Source of the DNA: an uncultured Butyrivibrio sp.
GTDB lineage: Bacteria; Bacillota; Clostridia; Lachnospirales; Lachnospiraceae
Direction: 5' to 3'
Length of the DNA stretch: 35,085 nt
Assembly: GCA_947168335.1 (NCBI GenBank)
Contig: CAMVLM010000026.1
Coordinates: forward strand, 1-35,085
The notes beneath the pieces are model-generated. The model ran no database searches. It was not told the DNA's origin and saw only the letters and a list, made by a program, of their open reading frames with translations. Of the stretch, positions 17,227 to 25,678 are shown one piece after another; position 1 is the first letter of the stretch; every line of letters starts with the position of its first letter. The position numbers and the translations under genes are program-made.

Positions 17227-18006
17227 ATGAATATCAATGAAGAAAAGAGAAATCAGTGGCAGGCACTGAAGGGAATGGGATTTAAAGCCCATTGGGATTA
17301 TTTTTGGGATTATTATAAGATTCATGTTATCGTAGTGGTCTTCGGTGTTGTCATGCTGGGGATGCTTATCCATGATATTGCAGATAATAAGCCTTATGCA
17401 CTCAATGCGATTTTCGTAAATGCAAATTCGCTTGTCGGTGCTGACAGTCTGGTGGAAGGTTTTACTGAGTATGAGAATATAAATACAGAAGAAACCGCAG
17501 TATTTATCGACACAAATACAACTCTTTCATCCGGAACAGGCGGTATGGACGTATCCGCCATGGAAAAAATATATGCAATGATCGCAGCAAAAGAGCTGGA
17601 TACTTTCCTTGCTGACGCTGAAACCTTTGAAGGTTATGCTCACAACGAGATGTATCTTGACCTGAGGGATTATTTTACAGCAGACGAGCTTTCAGCTCTC
17701 GGTGATAAGGTCTTCTATGTTGATCACGCCGAGATTGTAAGAGAGCAGGAAGAAAAACAGCAGAAGCTTGAAAGCGGCGAGCTTTATTCCGAAGAAGAAA
17801 CAGAAAGTACACCCTATACTTTTGAAAGAAAGGATCCAAGTCAGATGGAGGATCCGGTTCCTTACGGTATTATCCTTGAAAACAACGAACTGCTTAATCA
17901 GTGTGAATGCTATCCCGGAACAATTCCAATCGCCGGAATATCAGCAAGTACAGAAAGAGGAGAAACCTCAGCAGATTTCATCAGATATCTTCTTGGAAAT
18001 AAATAA
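17227..18006 (+). CDS. Single-pass membrane protein, unknown function
   Basis: 259 residues starting after CAGGAGTAGTAGGTAA. The N-terminal 31 residues are aromatic and amphipathic (WQALKGMGFKAHWDYFWDYYKIH), followed by one membrane segment at 32-49 (IHVIVVVFGVVMLGMLIH). The large remainder should be outside the cell: no lipobox, no repeats, acidic, with a Glu-rich segment EQEEKQQKLESGELYSEEETE near 170-195. I do not recognise a named family; proteins of this layout, with a Tyr/Trp-rich lead into one TM, are common and uncharacterised in Lachnospiraceae. It is monocistronic on the plus strand between two minus-strand units and ends at a bidirectional terminator. Confidence 0.85.
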   Translation: MNINEEKRNQWQALKGMGFKAHWDYFWDYYKIHVIVVVFGVVMLGMLIHDIADNKPYALNAIFVNANSLVGADSLVEGFTEYENINTEETAVFIDTNTTLSSGTGGMDVSAMEKIYAMIAAKELDTFLADAETFEGYAHNEMYLDLRDYFTADELSALGDKVFYVDHAEIVREQEEKQQKLESGELYSEEETESTPYTFERKDPSQMEDPVPYGIILENNELLNQCECYPGTIPIAGISASTERGETSADFIRYLLGNK

Positions 18007-18014
18007 TAAAAAGC

Positions 18015-18049
18015 AAAAATGCTATGCCACAAACGGCATAGCATTTTTT
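18015..18049. terminator. Bidirectional terminator
   Basis: AAAAATGCTATGCC (18015-18028) pairs perfectly with GGCATAGCATTTTT (18036-18049) around a short loop, giving T-tracts in both directions. It serves the plus-strand membrane-protein gene and the convergent lysC. Confidence 0.95.
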
Positions 18050-18069
18050 ATATCTTTATAACTTTTTCA

Positions 18070-19389
18070 TTATAACTGAGTAACTACGAAAATATCATAG
18101 ATAGCTTTGATTGCTTTTTCAAAGTCGCGGTTCTCAACGCCGATGATAATGTTAAGCTCGGAAGAACCCTGGTCGATCATTCGGCAGTTAACGCTTACAT
18201 GCGCAAGTGCTGAGAAAATTCTTGCAGCTGTTCCTCTCTGTCTCTTCATACCGCGTCCAACGACTGCGATAAGTGCAAGATCTGATTCGATCTCAAGAAG
18301 ATCGGGCTTGGCAAGGCGGTGAATCTCGGAAACAACTGCCTGCTCCTTATCGATAAACTCATCCTGCGCAACGAACACTGTCATTGTATCGATTCCTGAA
18401 GGAACATGCTCGATAGAAATGTTCTGATCCTCGAATGCCTGAAGAATTCTTCTTACATATCCAACCTCTGAGTTCATCATATCCTTACTGATATTTACAC
18501 AGCAGAAGCCCTTCTTACCTGCGATACCTGTGATTGTGTACTTTGACTTCTTGGCAGTTGATTCAACGATCCATGTTCCTGAATCCTGAGGTCTGTTTGT
18601 ATTTCTGATATTGATCGGAATACCTTCTTTTCTTACAGGGAAAATAGCATCCTCGTGAAGAACGGAAGCACCCATGTATGCAAGCTCTCGAAGCTCTGTA
18701 TAAGTGATTGTCTCGATGGGCTGAGGTCTGTCTATAATTCTGGGATCAGCTACAAGGAATCCTGATACATCTGTCCAGTTCTCGTATACATCAGCGTGTA
18801 TTGCTCTTGCCACAATAGAACCTGTGATATCTGAACCACCTCTTGAGAAGGTCTTGATTGTTCCATTTTCATAAGCGCCGTAGAAACCGGAGATAACAGC
18901 ATTGGCTACACCCTTAAGTCTCTTTGCAACTCTTCTGTTGGTAATCTCAGCATCGAAGGATCCGTCATCATCAAAAAGAACAACTTCAGCAGGATCTATA
19001 AATTCGAATCCGAGGTAGTTGGACATTACGATTCCGTTTAAGTACTCACCTCTTGATGCAGCATAGTCGCTTCCTGCCTTAGCCTTGAAGTTTTCTGCAA
19101 TTGTCTCGAACTCTTCTTTAAGAGAAAGCTTAAGCTTGAGGCCTTTGATGATCTCGTTGTATCTTGCCTCGATAGCTGCAAGTTCTTTTCCGAACTCCTT
19201 ACCTTCTTCTGCAAGGGCATAAGTCTGATAAAGCATATCAGTTACCTTTGTGTCCTTGTCATTTCTTTTGCCGGGCGCGGACACTACTACAAAATGTCTC
19301 TCCTCATCAGCCTTAATGATGTCTGCAACCTTCTGAAACTGTTTAGCATCTGCAAGTGAACTACCGCCAAATTTAACTACCTTACTCAT
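18070..19389 (-). CDS. lysC: Aspartate kinase
   Basis: Phosphorylates aspartate, the first step to lysine/DAP, threonine and methionine. 439 residues. The amino-acid kinase domain (1-~290) has VVKFGGSSLAD at the start, the Asp-binding SRGEYLNG, and RGGSDITGSIVARAI. Two C-terminal ACT domains (about 300-439; GKKGFCCVNISKDMM and LIAVVGRGMKRQRGTAARIF) bind regulatory amino acids. Length and layout are normal for the monofunctional clostridial form without an internal beta-subunit start. The SD is GAGGAGAT. It is the last gene of the ACT-hom-lysC unit, 102 bases after hom; that gap holds a hairpin over the hom stop and a weaker one at about 19425-19465, with no lysine-riboswitch-sized leader. Confidence 0.97.
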   Translation of the reverse strand: MSKVVKFGGSSLADAKQFQKVADIIKADEERHFVVVSAPGKRNDKDTKVTDMLYQTYALAEEGKEFGKELAAIEARYNEIIKGLKLKLSLKEEFETIAENFKAKAGSDYAASRGEYLNGIVMSNYLGFEFIDPAEVVLFDDDGSFDAEITNRRVAKRLKGVANAVISGFYGAYENGTIKTFSRGGSDITGSIVARAIHADVYENWTDVSGFLVADPRIIDRPQPIETITYTELRELAYMGASVLHEDAIFPVRKEGIPINIRNTNRPQDSGTWIVESTAKKSKYTITGIAGKKGFCCVNISKDMMNSEVGYVRRILQAFEDQNISIEHVPSGIDTMTVFVAQDEFIDKEQAVVSEIHRLAKPDLLEIESDLALIAVVGRGMKRQRGTAARIFSALAHVSVNCRMIDQGSSELNIIIGVENRDFEKAIKAIYDIFVVTQL

Positions 19390-19476
19390 TATTCCATAAT
19401 CTCCTCAAAATGTTTTGAACAACCATTTTATATCAACCAGGTCATTTTTACCTGATATGATTCTTATTAAATCTCT

Positions 19477-19501
19477 AATGCTTTATCTGCATTAAAGCAT
19501 T
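19477..19501 (-). other. Hairpin over the hom stop codon
   Basis: AATGCTTTA (19477-19485) and TAAAGCATT (19493-19501) form a perfect 9-bp stem with a 7-base loop that covers the hom stop codon at 19492-19494. No T-run follows, so it is not a standard terminator; it may stabilise or mark a processing point in the hom-lysC message. Confidence 0.5.
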
Positions 19502-20697
19502 CTCAGATAGCTCTTTGCACCTGCAAGCTTTGCGTATGTTTCAGCGAATTCCTTCTCTGAAATCTCAGGTGTAACAAAAGCAAATTCACCACTTACGTTT
19601 TCAGCCTTAACTTCAGTAACATCACCAAAAAGTTTTTTTGCATTCTCAGCATCTGAAGCTTCGCATCTTACGAAGAATTTTCTTACAGCATTGTCATTGG
19701 ATTCAACAGTAGCAGGAACGTTTCTGAGGTTCCAGTCGATATGCTTTCCTTTGTGACGGACAATATCTATTACATCTGCCACAACTGCTGAAGCGGTTGC
19801 ATCCTTACCTGCTCCCTTACCATAGTACATAACATCGCCGAGCATGTTTCCATGAACATTAACTGCATTGAATACTCCGTTTACAGTTGCAAGTGCACTC
19901 TCTGATGAAACAAGGAAAGGTGCCACCATTGCGAAGAATTTTCCATTTTTTCTCTCGCAGCTTCCAAGAAGCTTGATGGATCTTCCAAGAGTTTTCGCAT
20001 ATTCGAAATCCTCACCTGTGATTTTGGTAATTCCTTCTGTATAAATATCCTCGTGCTTTACGAACTGTCCGCTCATAAGAGATGCAAGGATTGCTGTCTT
20101 TCTGCATGCATCATGACCTTCGATGTCTGCTTCGGGATTGCGCTCTGCATAACCCTTTTCCTGTGCAACCTTAAGGACGCTGTCAAAATCTGCGCCTTCC
20201 TGTCCCATTTTGGTCAGGATGTAATTGGTTGTTCCGTTCAGAATACCTCTGATTGAATCAAGCTGTTCGTGTCTGATGGAATCATTCATTGAACGAAGAA
20301 CCGGTATTCCGCCGCCAACACTTGCCTCGAAAAGATAGCTGACATTGTTTTTCTCAGCAAGCTCAACCAATTCAGGTCCGTGTGCCGCAACCAGTTCCTT
20401 GTTGGATGTGCATACGCTCTTTCCTGCCTCAAGTGCTCTCTTCTCAAAAGTAAAAGCAGGCTCGATTCCTCCCATGGTCTCGCAGATAACCTCAACTTCA
20501 GGGTCATTAAGAATAACCTCGATATCATGCACAACCTGTGCCTCATGCTTATCTCCCGGGAAATCACGAAGATCGAGTATATACTTAATCTCTATGCTGT
20601 CCCCGGCACTGTCTGCGACCTGTGCCCCATTTGTGTCAAGAACATGTGCAACTCCGCTTCCTACTGTGCCATATCCAAGTACTGCGATCTTTGTCAT
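19492..20697 (-). CDS. hom: Homoserine dehydrogenase
   Basis: Reduces aspartate semialdehyde to homoserine for threonine and methionine. 401 residues. The NAD(P)-binding N-terminus has VLGYGTVGSGVAHVL; the catalytic part has TSNKELVAAHG, EASVGGGIPVLRSM, GILNGTTNYILTKM and GYAERNPEADIEGHDACRKTAIL with the active-site Asp and Lys. The C-terminal region after about 335 is a shortened ACT-like domain, making the protein about 30 residues shorter than B. subtilis Hom. It starts 31 bases after the ACT/HTH gene and precedes lysC, so the branch-point enzyme and the first kinase are co-expressed. Confidence 0.97.
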   Translation of the reverse strand: MTKIAVLGYGTVGSGVAHVLDTNGAQVADSAGDSIEIKYILDLRDFPGDKHEAQVVHDIEVILNDPEVEVICETMGGIEPAFTFEKRALEAGKSVCTSNKELVAAHGPELVELAEKNNVSYLFEASVGGGIPVLRSMNDSIRHEQLDSIRGILNGTTNYILTKMGQEGADFDSVLKVAQEKGYAERNPEADIEGHDACRKTAILASLMSGQFVKHEDIYTEGITKITGEDFEYAKTLGRSIKLLGSCERKNGKFFAMVAPFLVSSESALATVNGVFNAVNVHGNMLGDVMYYGKGAGKDATASAVVADVIDIVRHKGKHIDWNLRNVPATVESNDNAVRKFFVRCEASDAENAKKLFGDVTEVKAENVSGEFAFVTPEISEKEFAETYAKLAGAKSYLRML

Positions 20698-20728
20698 TTT
20701 TCACTTCCTCCTCGTTATCTGCAATATA

Positions 20729-21181
20729 TTAAATCTCTGCACTTCTGCCAATTATCTGAACTTTGTGAACTCCGCCCAGAGCCTCAAGTCTTCCCAAAAG
20801 CTCCGCTATATCTTTTGTTGTAGGTAAAACCTGAATACCGACGGATAAAGATGCGACTCCGTTGTATGGAATTGCCTGGTGGATTGTAAGAATGTTTGCT
20901 CCGCAATCTGCAATGATTTTCAGAACATCAGATAACAGTCCCAGCTCATCATCTACCTGAAGATTAAGCGTAAGAGTGGTTCCCTGAAGACTGTCATGGA
21001 ACTCATATATATCATCTTTGTATTTGTAAAAAGAACTACGGCTGATATTCAGTTTCTCAGCTGCCTCATTCACAGTTTTGCATTTACCTGAATCGATTAG
21101 CTTTTTCGCTTCAAGTACCTTAAGCAAAACTTCCGGCACTGCCTGTTTTTTCAGCACGTAGTATCCCGTTTCTTCTTTCAT
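20729..21181 (-). CDS. HTH/ACT-domain protein (UPF0735, PheB-like)
   Basis: 150 residues. The N-terminal half has a helix-turn-helix-like segment, TVNEAAEKLNISRSSFYKYKDDI (about 37-59). The C-terminal half is an ACT domain (LNLQVDDELGLLSDVLKIIADCGANILTIHQAIP), the amino-acid-binding module also present in LysC and Hom. The order matches UPF0735, whose Bacillus member PheB is encoded beside aromatic amino-acid genes. Leading the hom-lysC transcript, it is a reasonable candidate regulator of aspartate-family genes that senses an end product; this is inference. Its own promoter carries a palindrome at the start of transcription that it could bind. Confidence 0.92.
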   Translation of the reverse strand: MKEETGYYVLKKQAVPEVLLKVLEAKKLIDSGKCKTVNEAAEKLNISRSSFYKYKDDIYEFHDSLQGTTLTLNLQVDDELGLLSDVLKIIADCGANILTIHQAIPYNGVASLSVGIQVLPTTKDIAELLGRLEALGGVHKVQIIGRSAEI

Positions 21182-21223
21182 TTTCTATCCTCATGAAATG
21201 TTTTTCTGACGCGGACATTTGTG

Positions 21224-21266
21224 CGCTCATGAGCGATATTCTATCACAACCCTCGTGGCTGTGCAA
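21224..21266 (-). promoter_or_regulatory. Promoter of ACT-hom-lysC with palindrome at the start site
   Basis: On the minus strand TTGCAC (21261-21266), a 17-base spacer and TAGAAT (21238-21243) make a good promoter. The start, expected near 21231, lies within the perfect 12-bp palindrome CGCTCATGAGCG at 21224-21235, placed like a repressor operator. About 45 bases of leader separate it from the ATG at 21181. Confidence 0.7.
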
Positions 21267-21310
21267 CCCCTGAAAATGAATTTTTATACATTATCATTAA
21301 AACATCCGGC

Positions 21311-22177
21311 TCAGATGTCGCCTTCAAAAACTGTTGTAGCAGGACCTGTCATATAAACAACGTTCTGCTCTCTGTCCCATCTGCAGACGATATCTCCGCC
21401 TCTTACATGAACAGTAATGTTATCGGAAGTATGGTCGTTAAGCACACATGCAACAACAGTAGCACAGCATCCTGTGCCACAGGCAAGTGTCTCTCCTGTT
21501 CCTCTCTCCCAAACACGCATATGAACATTTTCTCTGTCATCTATGGTCACAAATTCCGTATTTATGCCATTGGGGAAAAATGTGTGATGTTCAAATCTGG
21601 GTCCGATCTTTTCAAGGTCAAGATCATCCAGACTCTCTCCTCTGTTCAGGAAAACAACCGCATGGGGATTGCCCATGGAAACACAGGTAACCAGGTATTC
21701 CTTATTCATCACGGTTATGGGATAATTGATCACATTTTCCCTGCTCATTGCTTTTTCATCAGGCAGAGCTACCGGTATATCAGCAGGTGTAAGTACAGGC
21801 GCACCCATATTAACCCTGACACTTGTAACAAGGCCATCTTCAGTCTTAAGGTCAAGGAGTCTTACCCTTCCACCTGAAACAATCTTAAGCTTCTTTTTAT
21901 CTGTGAGATGCTTGTCGTATACAAACTTTGCAACACAGCGGATTCCATTTCCGCACATCTCTGAATAAGAGCCGTCTGCGTTGTACATTTCCATCTCAAA
22001 ATCAGCAAGATCGCCATCCATTTTATTTATGAAAATGACACCGTCGCCTCCGATTCCGAAATGTCTGTCGCTTAAAAGCCTTATAAGCTCCGGCTTGTCC
22101 TCATCTGAAACATATTCTTTGCTGCTGTCGATATAGATGTAATCATTACCACAGCCGTGCATCTTGGTAAAATGCAT
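21311..22177 (-). CDS. dapF: Diaminopimelate epimerase
   Basis: Converts LL-DAP to meso-DAP for lysine and peptidoglycan. 288 residues, close to the normal 275. Both catalytic cysteines are present: Cys75 in EMCGNGIRC and Cys233 in LACGTGCC, with MHGCGNDYIYID at the N-terminus and RVWERGTGET before the second cysteine. The SD is AGGAGGAG. It is the last gene of the hisC-nadE unit, 68 bases after nadE, and is followed by the separate promoter for the ACT-hom-lysC unit. A 5-bp hairpin after its stop (ACATC/GATGT plus TTTTAATG) is at best a weak terminator. Confidence 0.98.
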   Translation of the reverse strand: MHFTKMHGCGNDYIYIDSSKEYVSDEDKPELIRLLSDRHFGIGGDGVIFINKMDGDLADFEMEMYNADGSYSEMCGNGIRCVAKFVYDKHLTDKKKLKIVSGGRVRLLDLKTEDGLVTSVRVNMGAPVLTPADIPVALPDEKAMSRENVINYPITVMNKEYLVTCVSMGNPHAVVFLNRGESLDDLDLEKIGPRFEHHTFFPNGINTEFVTIDDRENVHMRVWERGTGETLACGTGCCATVVACVLNDHTSDNITVHVRGGDIVCRWDREQNVVYMTGPATTVFEGDI

Positions 22178-22245
22178 AAATACTCCTCCTATGTATAATT
22201 AAAACTTCTTTATTCATTCCCCAACAAGGGTTTTTATCTGAAAAA

Positions 22246-24261
22246 TCACATCCAAAGTATGCTGCTTGCATCTGATGGCATTCGCAGATCACCTCTTGGA
22301 GAAACAGCAACAGATCCCACCTTGGGGCCATCCGGCAGACAGCTTCTCTTAAACTGCTGTGAGAAAAATCTTCTGCAGAAGGTATCAAGCCATTTATCTA
22401 TGGTCTCACGGTCATAGACCTGCTCATCTTCGCTGAATGTCTTATACGCGATCCTTCTGATCTTTTCCTTGGGATATCCCCAGCGAAGCATATAGTATAA
22501 AAAGAAATCATGCAGCTCATAAGGGCCCACAATCGATTCTGTTTCCTGTGAAATAACTCCATCTGTGGGCGGCAGAAGTTCAGGGCTTACAGGTGTATCC
22601 AGCACATCCAGAAGTATGGTTCTTACTTCACTGCTGCTTAAGTTTCCTTTTCCTGTGACATTTTCTGCACCCACGCAGCATTCATCTGCATAGTATTTAA
22701 CAAGGTGTCTTACAAGAGTCTTGGGCACTCCGGAATTAACGCCGTACATAGACATATGATCTCCGTTATAAGTTGCCCATCCAAGTGCCAGCTCTGAAAG
22801 ATCTCCTGTGCCTATTACCATTCCATTCATCTTGTTGGCAATATCCATAAGCACCTGGGTTCTCTCCCTGGCCTGACTGTTCTCGTAAGTTACGTCATGC
22901 GTCTCGGAATCCTGACCTATATCGGAAAAGTGCTGCATGACTGCTGCCTTGATATCAACCTCTTTCAGGGTAGCTCCTAATGCCCTGGCAAGATTGCAGG
23001 CATTCTGATATGTTCTGTCCGTGGTTCCAAAACATGGCATCGTAACTGCCATTATTCCGCTCTTATCAAGCCCCAGATAATCGAAAGCTCTTACAGTGAC
23101 AAGAAGTGCCAGCGTGGAATCAAGTCCGCCCGAAACGCCTATTACGGCGCATTTACAGCCTGTATGCTCAAGTCTCTTTTTAAGTCCCATAGCCTGAATG
23201 GACAAAATCTGCTCGCATCTCTTCTGTCTCTCCATAGGATTGGAGGGAACGAAAGGCCTTCTGGGGAAAGATCTTCCAAGCCCGGTATCGGACTTTTTAA
23301 TATCCAGTGATTCTGTCTCATAGCCATCGCTAACATTCTCAGCATTTACCACGAAGGTGTTCATCTTACGTCTTTCATGGCAAAGTCTCTGGATATCCAG
23401 ATCAGCATATGTAATACCGCTTTCAAAAAGTGTCTGTTCTGCAAGTATACTGCCGTTTTCAGCAATGATGTTGTGTCCGCCGAAAACCAGATCCTGTGTG
23501 GATTCTCCCTCTCCTGCAGAAGCATAGACATAACCTGCAACCAGTCTTCCACTGGTGGATTTAACCAGCTCTCTTCTGTAATTATCTTTTCCCACAAGAT
23601 CGTTTGAAGCTGACAGATTCACAATTAGTGTTGCCCCGTTCATGGCATAACCTGTGCTTGGCGGATTGGGAACCCAGAGATCTTCGCAGATTTCACAGGC
23701 AACCTTAAGTCCTTTCACAGCATTACCAAGATCAAGAATATATCTTCCGAAGGTTACATACTCGCAATCCTCTTCATCATCCTGAATATCATCTTCCTCA
23801 TCATTGTCATAGAAGAAACTTATTCCGGGTATTTTTATCAATCTCGTCTCTTTAATATCAAGACCGCTCGCAAAATATCTCTGCTCATAAAACTCCCCGT
23901 GATTAGGGATATGACACTTGGGAATAATGGCATTTATCTGACCGTTATGAATAACAGCCGCACAATTATACAGTTTTCCATTGTGTTCAAAAGGGAAGCC
24001 CACAAAAGAAATGACATCACTTCCAAAGCTATGCTCAACAACAAGCATAAGCGCATCCATGGAAGCACTTATCAGTGTTTCCTGTAAAAACAGATCATTA
24101 CAGGTATAGCCGGTGATCACCAGCTCGGGAAAAACAATAATCTTTGCTCCGTTTTTAGCAGCCTCATCGATCTGCTCTATTACCCTTTCAGCGTTATAGA
24201 AAGGATCTGCAACCTTTATCTTAGGGGTCGCTGCAGCAACCTTGATAAATCCATCCTTCAT
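22246..24261 (-). CDS. nadE: Glutamine-dependent NAD+ synthetase
   Basis: Final step of NAD+ synthesis: amidates nicotinic acid adenine dinucleotide with ammonia from glutamine. 671 residues, two domains. The N-terminal CN-hydrolase (glutaminase) domain has Glu46 (VFPELVITGY), Lys115 (PKCHIPN) and Cys192 (CEICEDLW); the synthetase domain has the P-loop SGGLDST (377-383). Residues 151-168 are a very acidic insert (DNDEEDDIQDDEEDCE) just before the nucleophile strand, which makes the protein slightly longer than the usual 640. Its start overlaps the methyltransferase stop by 4 bases (ATGA), so translation is coupled. Confidence 0.97.
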   Translation of the reverse strand: MKDGFIKVAAATPKIKVADPFYNAERVIEQIDEAAKNGAKIIVFPELVITGYTCNDLFLQETLISASMDALMLVVEHSFGSDVISFVGFPFEHNGKLYNCAAVIHNGQINAIIPKCHIPNHGEFYEQRYFASGLDIKETRLIKIPGISFFYDNDEEDDIQDDEEDCEYVTFGRYILDLGNAVKGLKVACEICEDLWVPNPPSTGYAMNGATLIVNLSASNDLVGKDNYRRELVKSTSGRLVAGYVYASAGEGESTQDLVFGGHNIIAENGSILAEQTLFESGITYADLDIQRLCHERRKMNTFVVNAENVSDGYETESLDIKKSDTGLGRSFPRRPFVPSNPMERQKRCEQILSIQAMGLKKRLEHTGCKCAVIGVSGGLDSTLALLVTVRAFDYLGLDKSGIMAVTMPCFGTTDRTYQNACNLARALGATLKEVDIKAAVMQHFSDIGQDSETHDVTYENSQARERTQVLMDIANKMNGMVIGTGDLSELALGWATYNGDHMSMYGVNSGVPKTLVRHLVKYYADECCVGAENVTGKGNLSSSEVRTILLDVLDTPVSPELLPPTDGVISQETESIVGPYELHDFFLYYMLRWGYPKEKIRRIAYKTFSEDEQVYDRETIDKWLDTFCRRFFSQQFKRSCLPDGPKVGSVAVSPRGDLRMPSDASSILWM

Positions 24262-25121
24262 ACTATCTCTCCTATATTTTTCCCGTGCTCTCTTGCAAGG
24301 ACATATATTCTTTCGCTGTCAGATGTAGGCTCCTCATGGGTATCAGCATCTATAGCGGTAATAAAACGCATCCCTGTCTCTTCTATGAATTTTTTCATCT
24401 CATCAAGAGTATAACCTCTCTGAAGATGCGTCTCCACTGAGCGTTCAAAAAGATCACTTCCGGACTGGCTTTCCTTTTTCCTGAAGATAGTCAGATCATA
24501 CTCGTTTATGTTGGTATCAACGTCGAAGAAGTTTTCCCAGATAAAACTGCAATCCTCCCGGTTCTCCGCTATGGTGGAGTCTCCTATCACATCTCTGTAT
24601 TTATGAAGAGTATTAAAATCAAATACAAAAAGGCCGCCCGGATACAGATAGTTATTTACCTTTGTAAACGCCTTTCTCACCTGTTCATCCTCAATAAGGT
24701 AATTTATGCTGTCACAGACGCTCACAATGGTTCCTGCGGTACAGAAAAGATCCAGGTCACACATATCCTGTTCAAGGTACATTATGTCCATGCCTGTTTT
24801 TTCCAGTTTCTGTCTGGCTATGCCAAGCATATCTCCGGAATTATCCACTCCGATCATATCATAGCCAAGGCGCGCCATCTCCTCAGTAAAAGCACCCGTG
24901 CCGCAGCCAAGCTCAACTACCAGATTCTGCTCCTGTAAAAGAAGCTCTTCCTTGCTTGGCTCCTCTTCTGAAAATGCTTCTTTATCTTCGCTGTCATTTT
25001 TGCATGGCCTGGAAATACCGTAGCACTCAATAAGGTGAGATACATATCCGGCCCAATCCCTGTATGGAGTTTCATCCATAAACTCATCATATACTTTTGC
25101 AAAATCCGTATACTGTTCCAT
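24258..25121 (-). CDS. Class I SAM-dependent methyltransferase (YqeM-like)
   Basis: 287 residues. The N-terminus YTDFAKVYDEFMDETPYRDWAGYV is typical of the YqeM-like group; SAM motif I VELGCGTGAF is at 69-78, IGVDNSGDML follows, then SVCDSINYL and GGLFVFDFNT. Between helix 1 and motif I is an acidic insert of about 28 residues (40-66). The substrate is unknown; the group is related to enzymes acting on small molecules or tRNA. The SD is AAAGGAA. It lies 47 bases after the small-multidrug-export gene and overlaps nadE by 4 bases. Confidence 0.9.
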   Translation of the reverse strand: MEQYTDFAKVYDEFMDETPYRDWAGYVSHLIECYGISRPCKNDSEDKEAFSEEEPSKEELLLQEQNLVVELGCGTGAFTEEMARLGYDMIGVDNSGDMLGIARQKLEKTGMDIMYLEQDMCDLDLFCTAGTIVSVCDSINYLIEDEQVRKAFTKVNNYLYPGGLFVFDFNTLHKYRDVIGDSTIAENREDCSFIWENFFDVDTNINEYDLTIFRKKESQSGSDLFERSVETHLQRGYTLDEMKKFIEETGMRFITAIDADTHEEPTSDSERIYVLAREHGKNIGEIV

Positions 25122-25168
25122 AGCATTTTCCTTTGCATAAATACAAATTTCAGTAAGGCTTCTTTCTA

Positions 25169-25663
25169 TCAGCCAAGGATACCTGATATTCCACCAACCA
25201 GAACAAAGCTGAGGATACCCATTATGGTTCCTGCGAGAGCAATTCCTCCGATAACTGCAAGAACACTCTTCTTAAAGTCCATATCCAGAATGCTGGCTGC
25301 CAGTGTTCCTGTCCATGCTCCGGTTCCCGGTACAGGTATTCCTACAAATAAAAGAAGTGCCAGATAGAGTCCGCCGCCGGCTTTCTCCTGAAGCTTCTTT
25401 CCGCCCTTCTCTCCTTTATCCAGGCAGAAGGTGAAAAACTTTCCAATTACAGGCTTGTCCTTTCCCCAGAGCAGAACCTTTCTTGCAAAAAAGAAGATAA
25501 ATGGCATGGGGATCATATTTCCGATTGCGATAACTACATATGCAAGTCGAAGATTAAAATCAGGATTAAGCGCATTTATTCCGTGTGCAATGGGGATAGC
25601 TCCTCTGAGCTCCACAAGAGGAACCATACTCCAAAAAAATACGATCAGATAATTCTTAAGCAT
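25169..25663 (-). CDS. Small multidrug export family membrane protein (COG2426)
   Basis: 164 residues, mostly membrane. The ends have WSMVPLVELRGAIPIAHGI and VGIPVPGTGAWTGTLAAS, the two inverted motifs (PxxELRGAIP and PxPGTGAW) that mark this family and suggest two related hairpin halves, like the DedA fold. The middle loop (about 65-98) is Lys/Gly-rich and cytosolic. The drug-export label comes from annotation history and is weakly supported; a lipid or small-molecule carrier role is equally possible. It is 15 bases after hisC in the same unit. Confidence 0.9.
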   Translation of the reverse strand: MLKNYLIVFFWSMVPLVELRGAIPIAHGINALNPDFNLRLAYVVIAIGNMIPMPFIFFFARKVLLWGKDKPVIGKFFTFCLDKGEKGGKKLQEKAGGGLYLALLLFVGIPVPGTGAWTGTLAASILDMDFKKSVLAVIGGIALAGTIMGILSFVLVGGISGILG

Positions 25664-25678
25664 TAAAAAAACCTACTT

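Noticed and set aside
19390-19491. Possible lysine riboswitch or T-box in front of lysC
   Set aside because: The gap is only 102 bases, lies inside an operon and shows just two simple hairpins; the large conserved elements of those RNAs are absent.
22204-22240. CCC-loop-GGG hairpin with T5 between nadE and dapF
   Set aside because: Three GC pairs only, and the T-run is on the plus strand where no gene reads; too weak to call a terminator.
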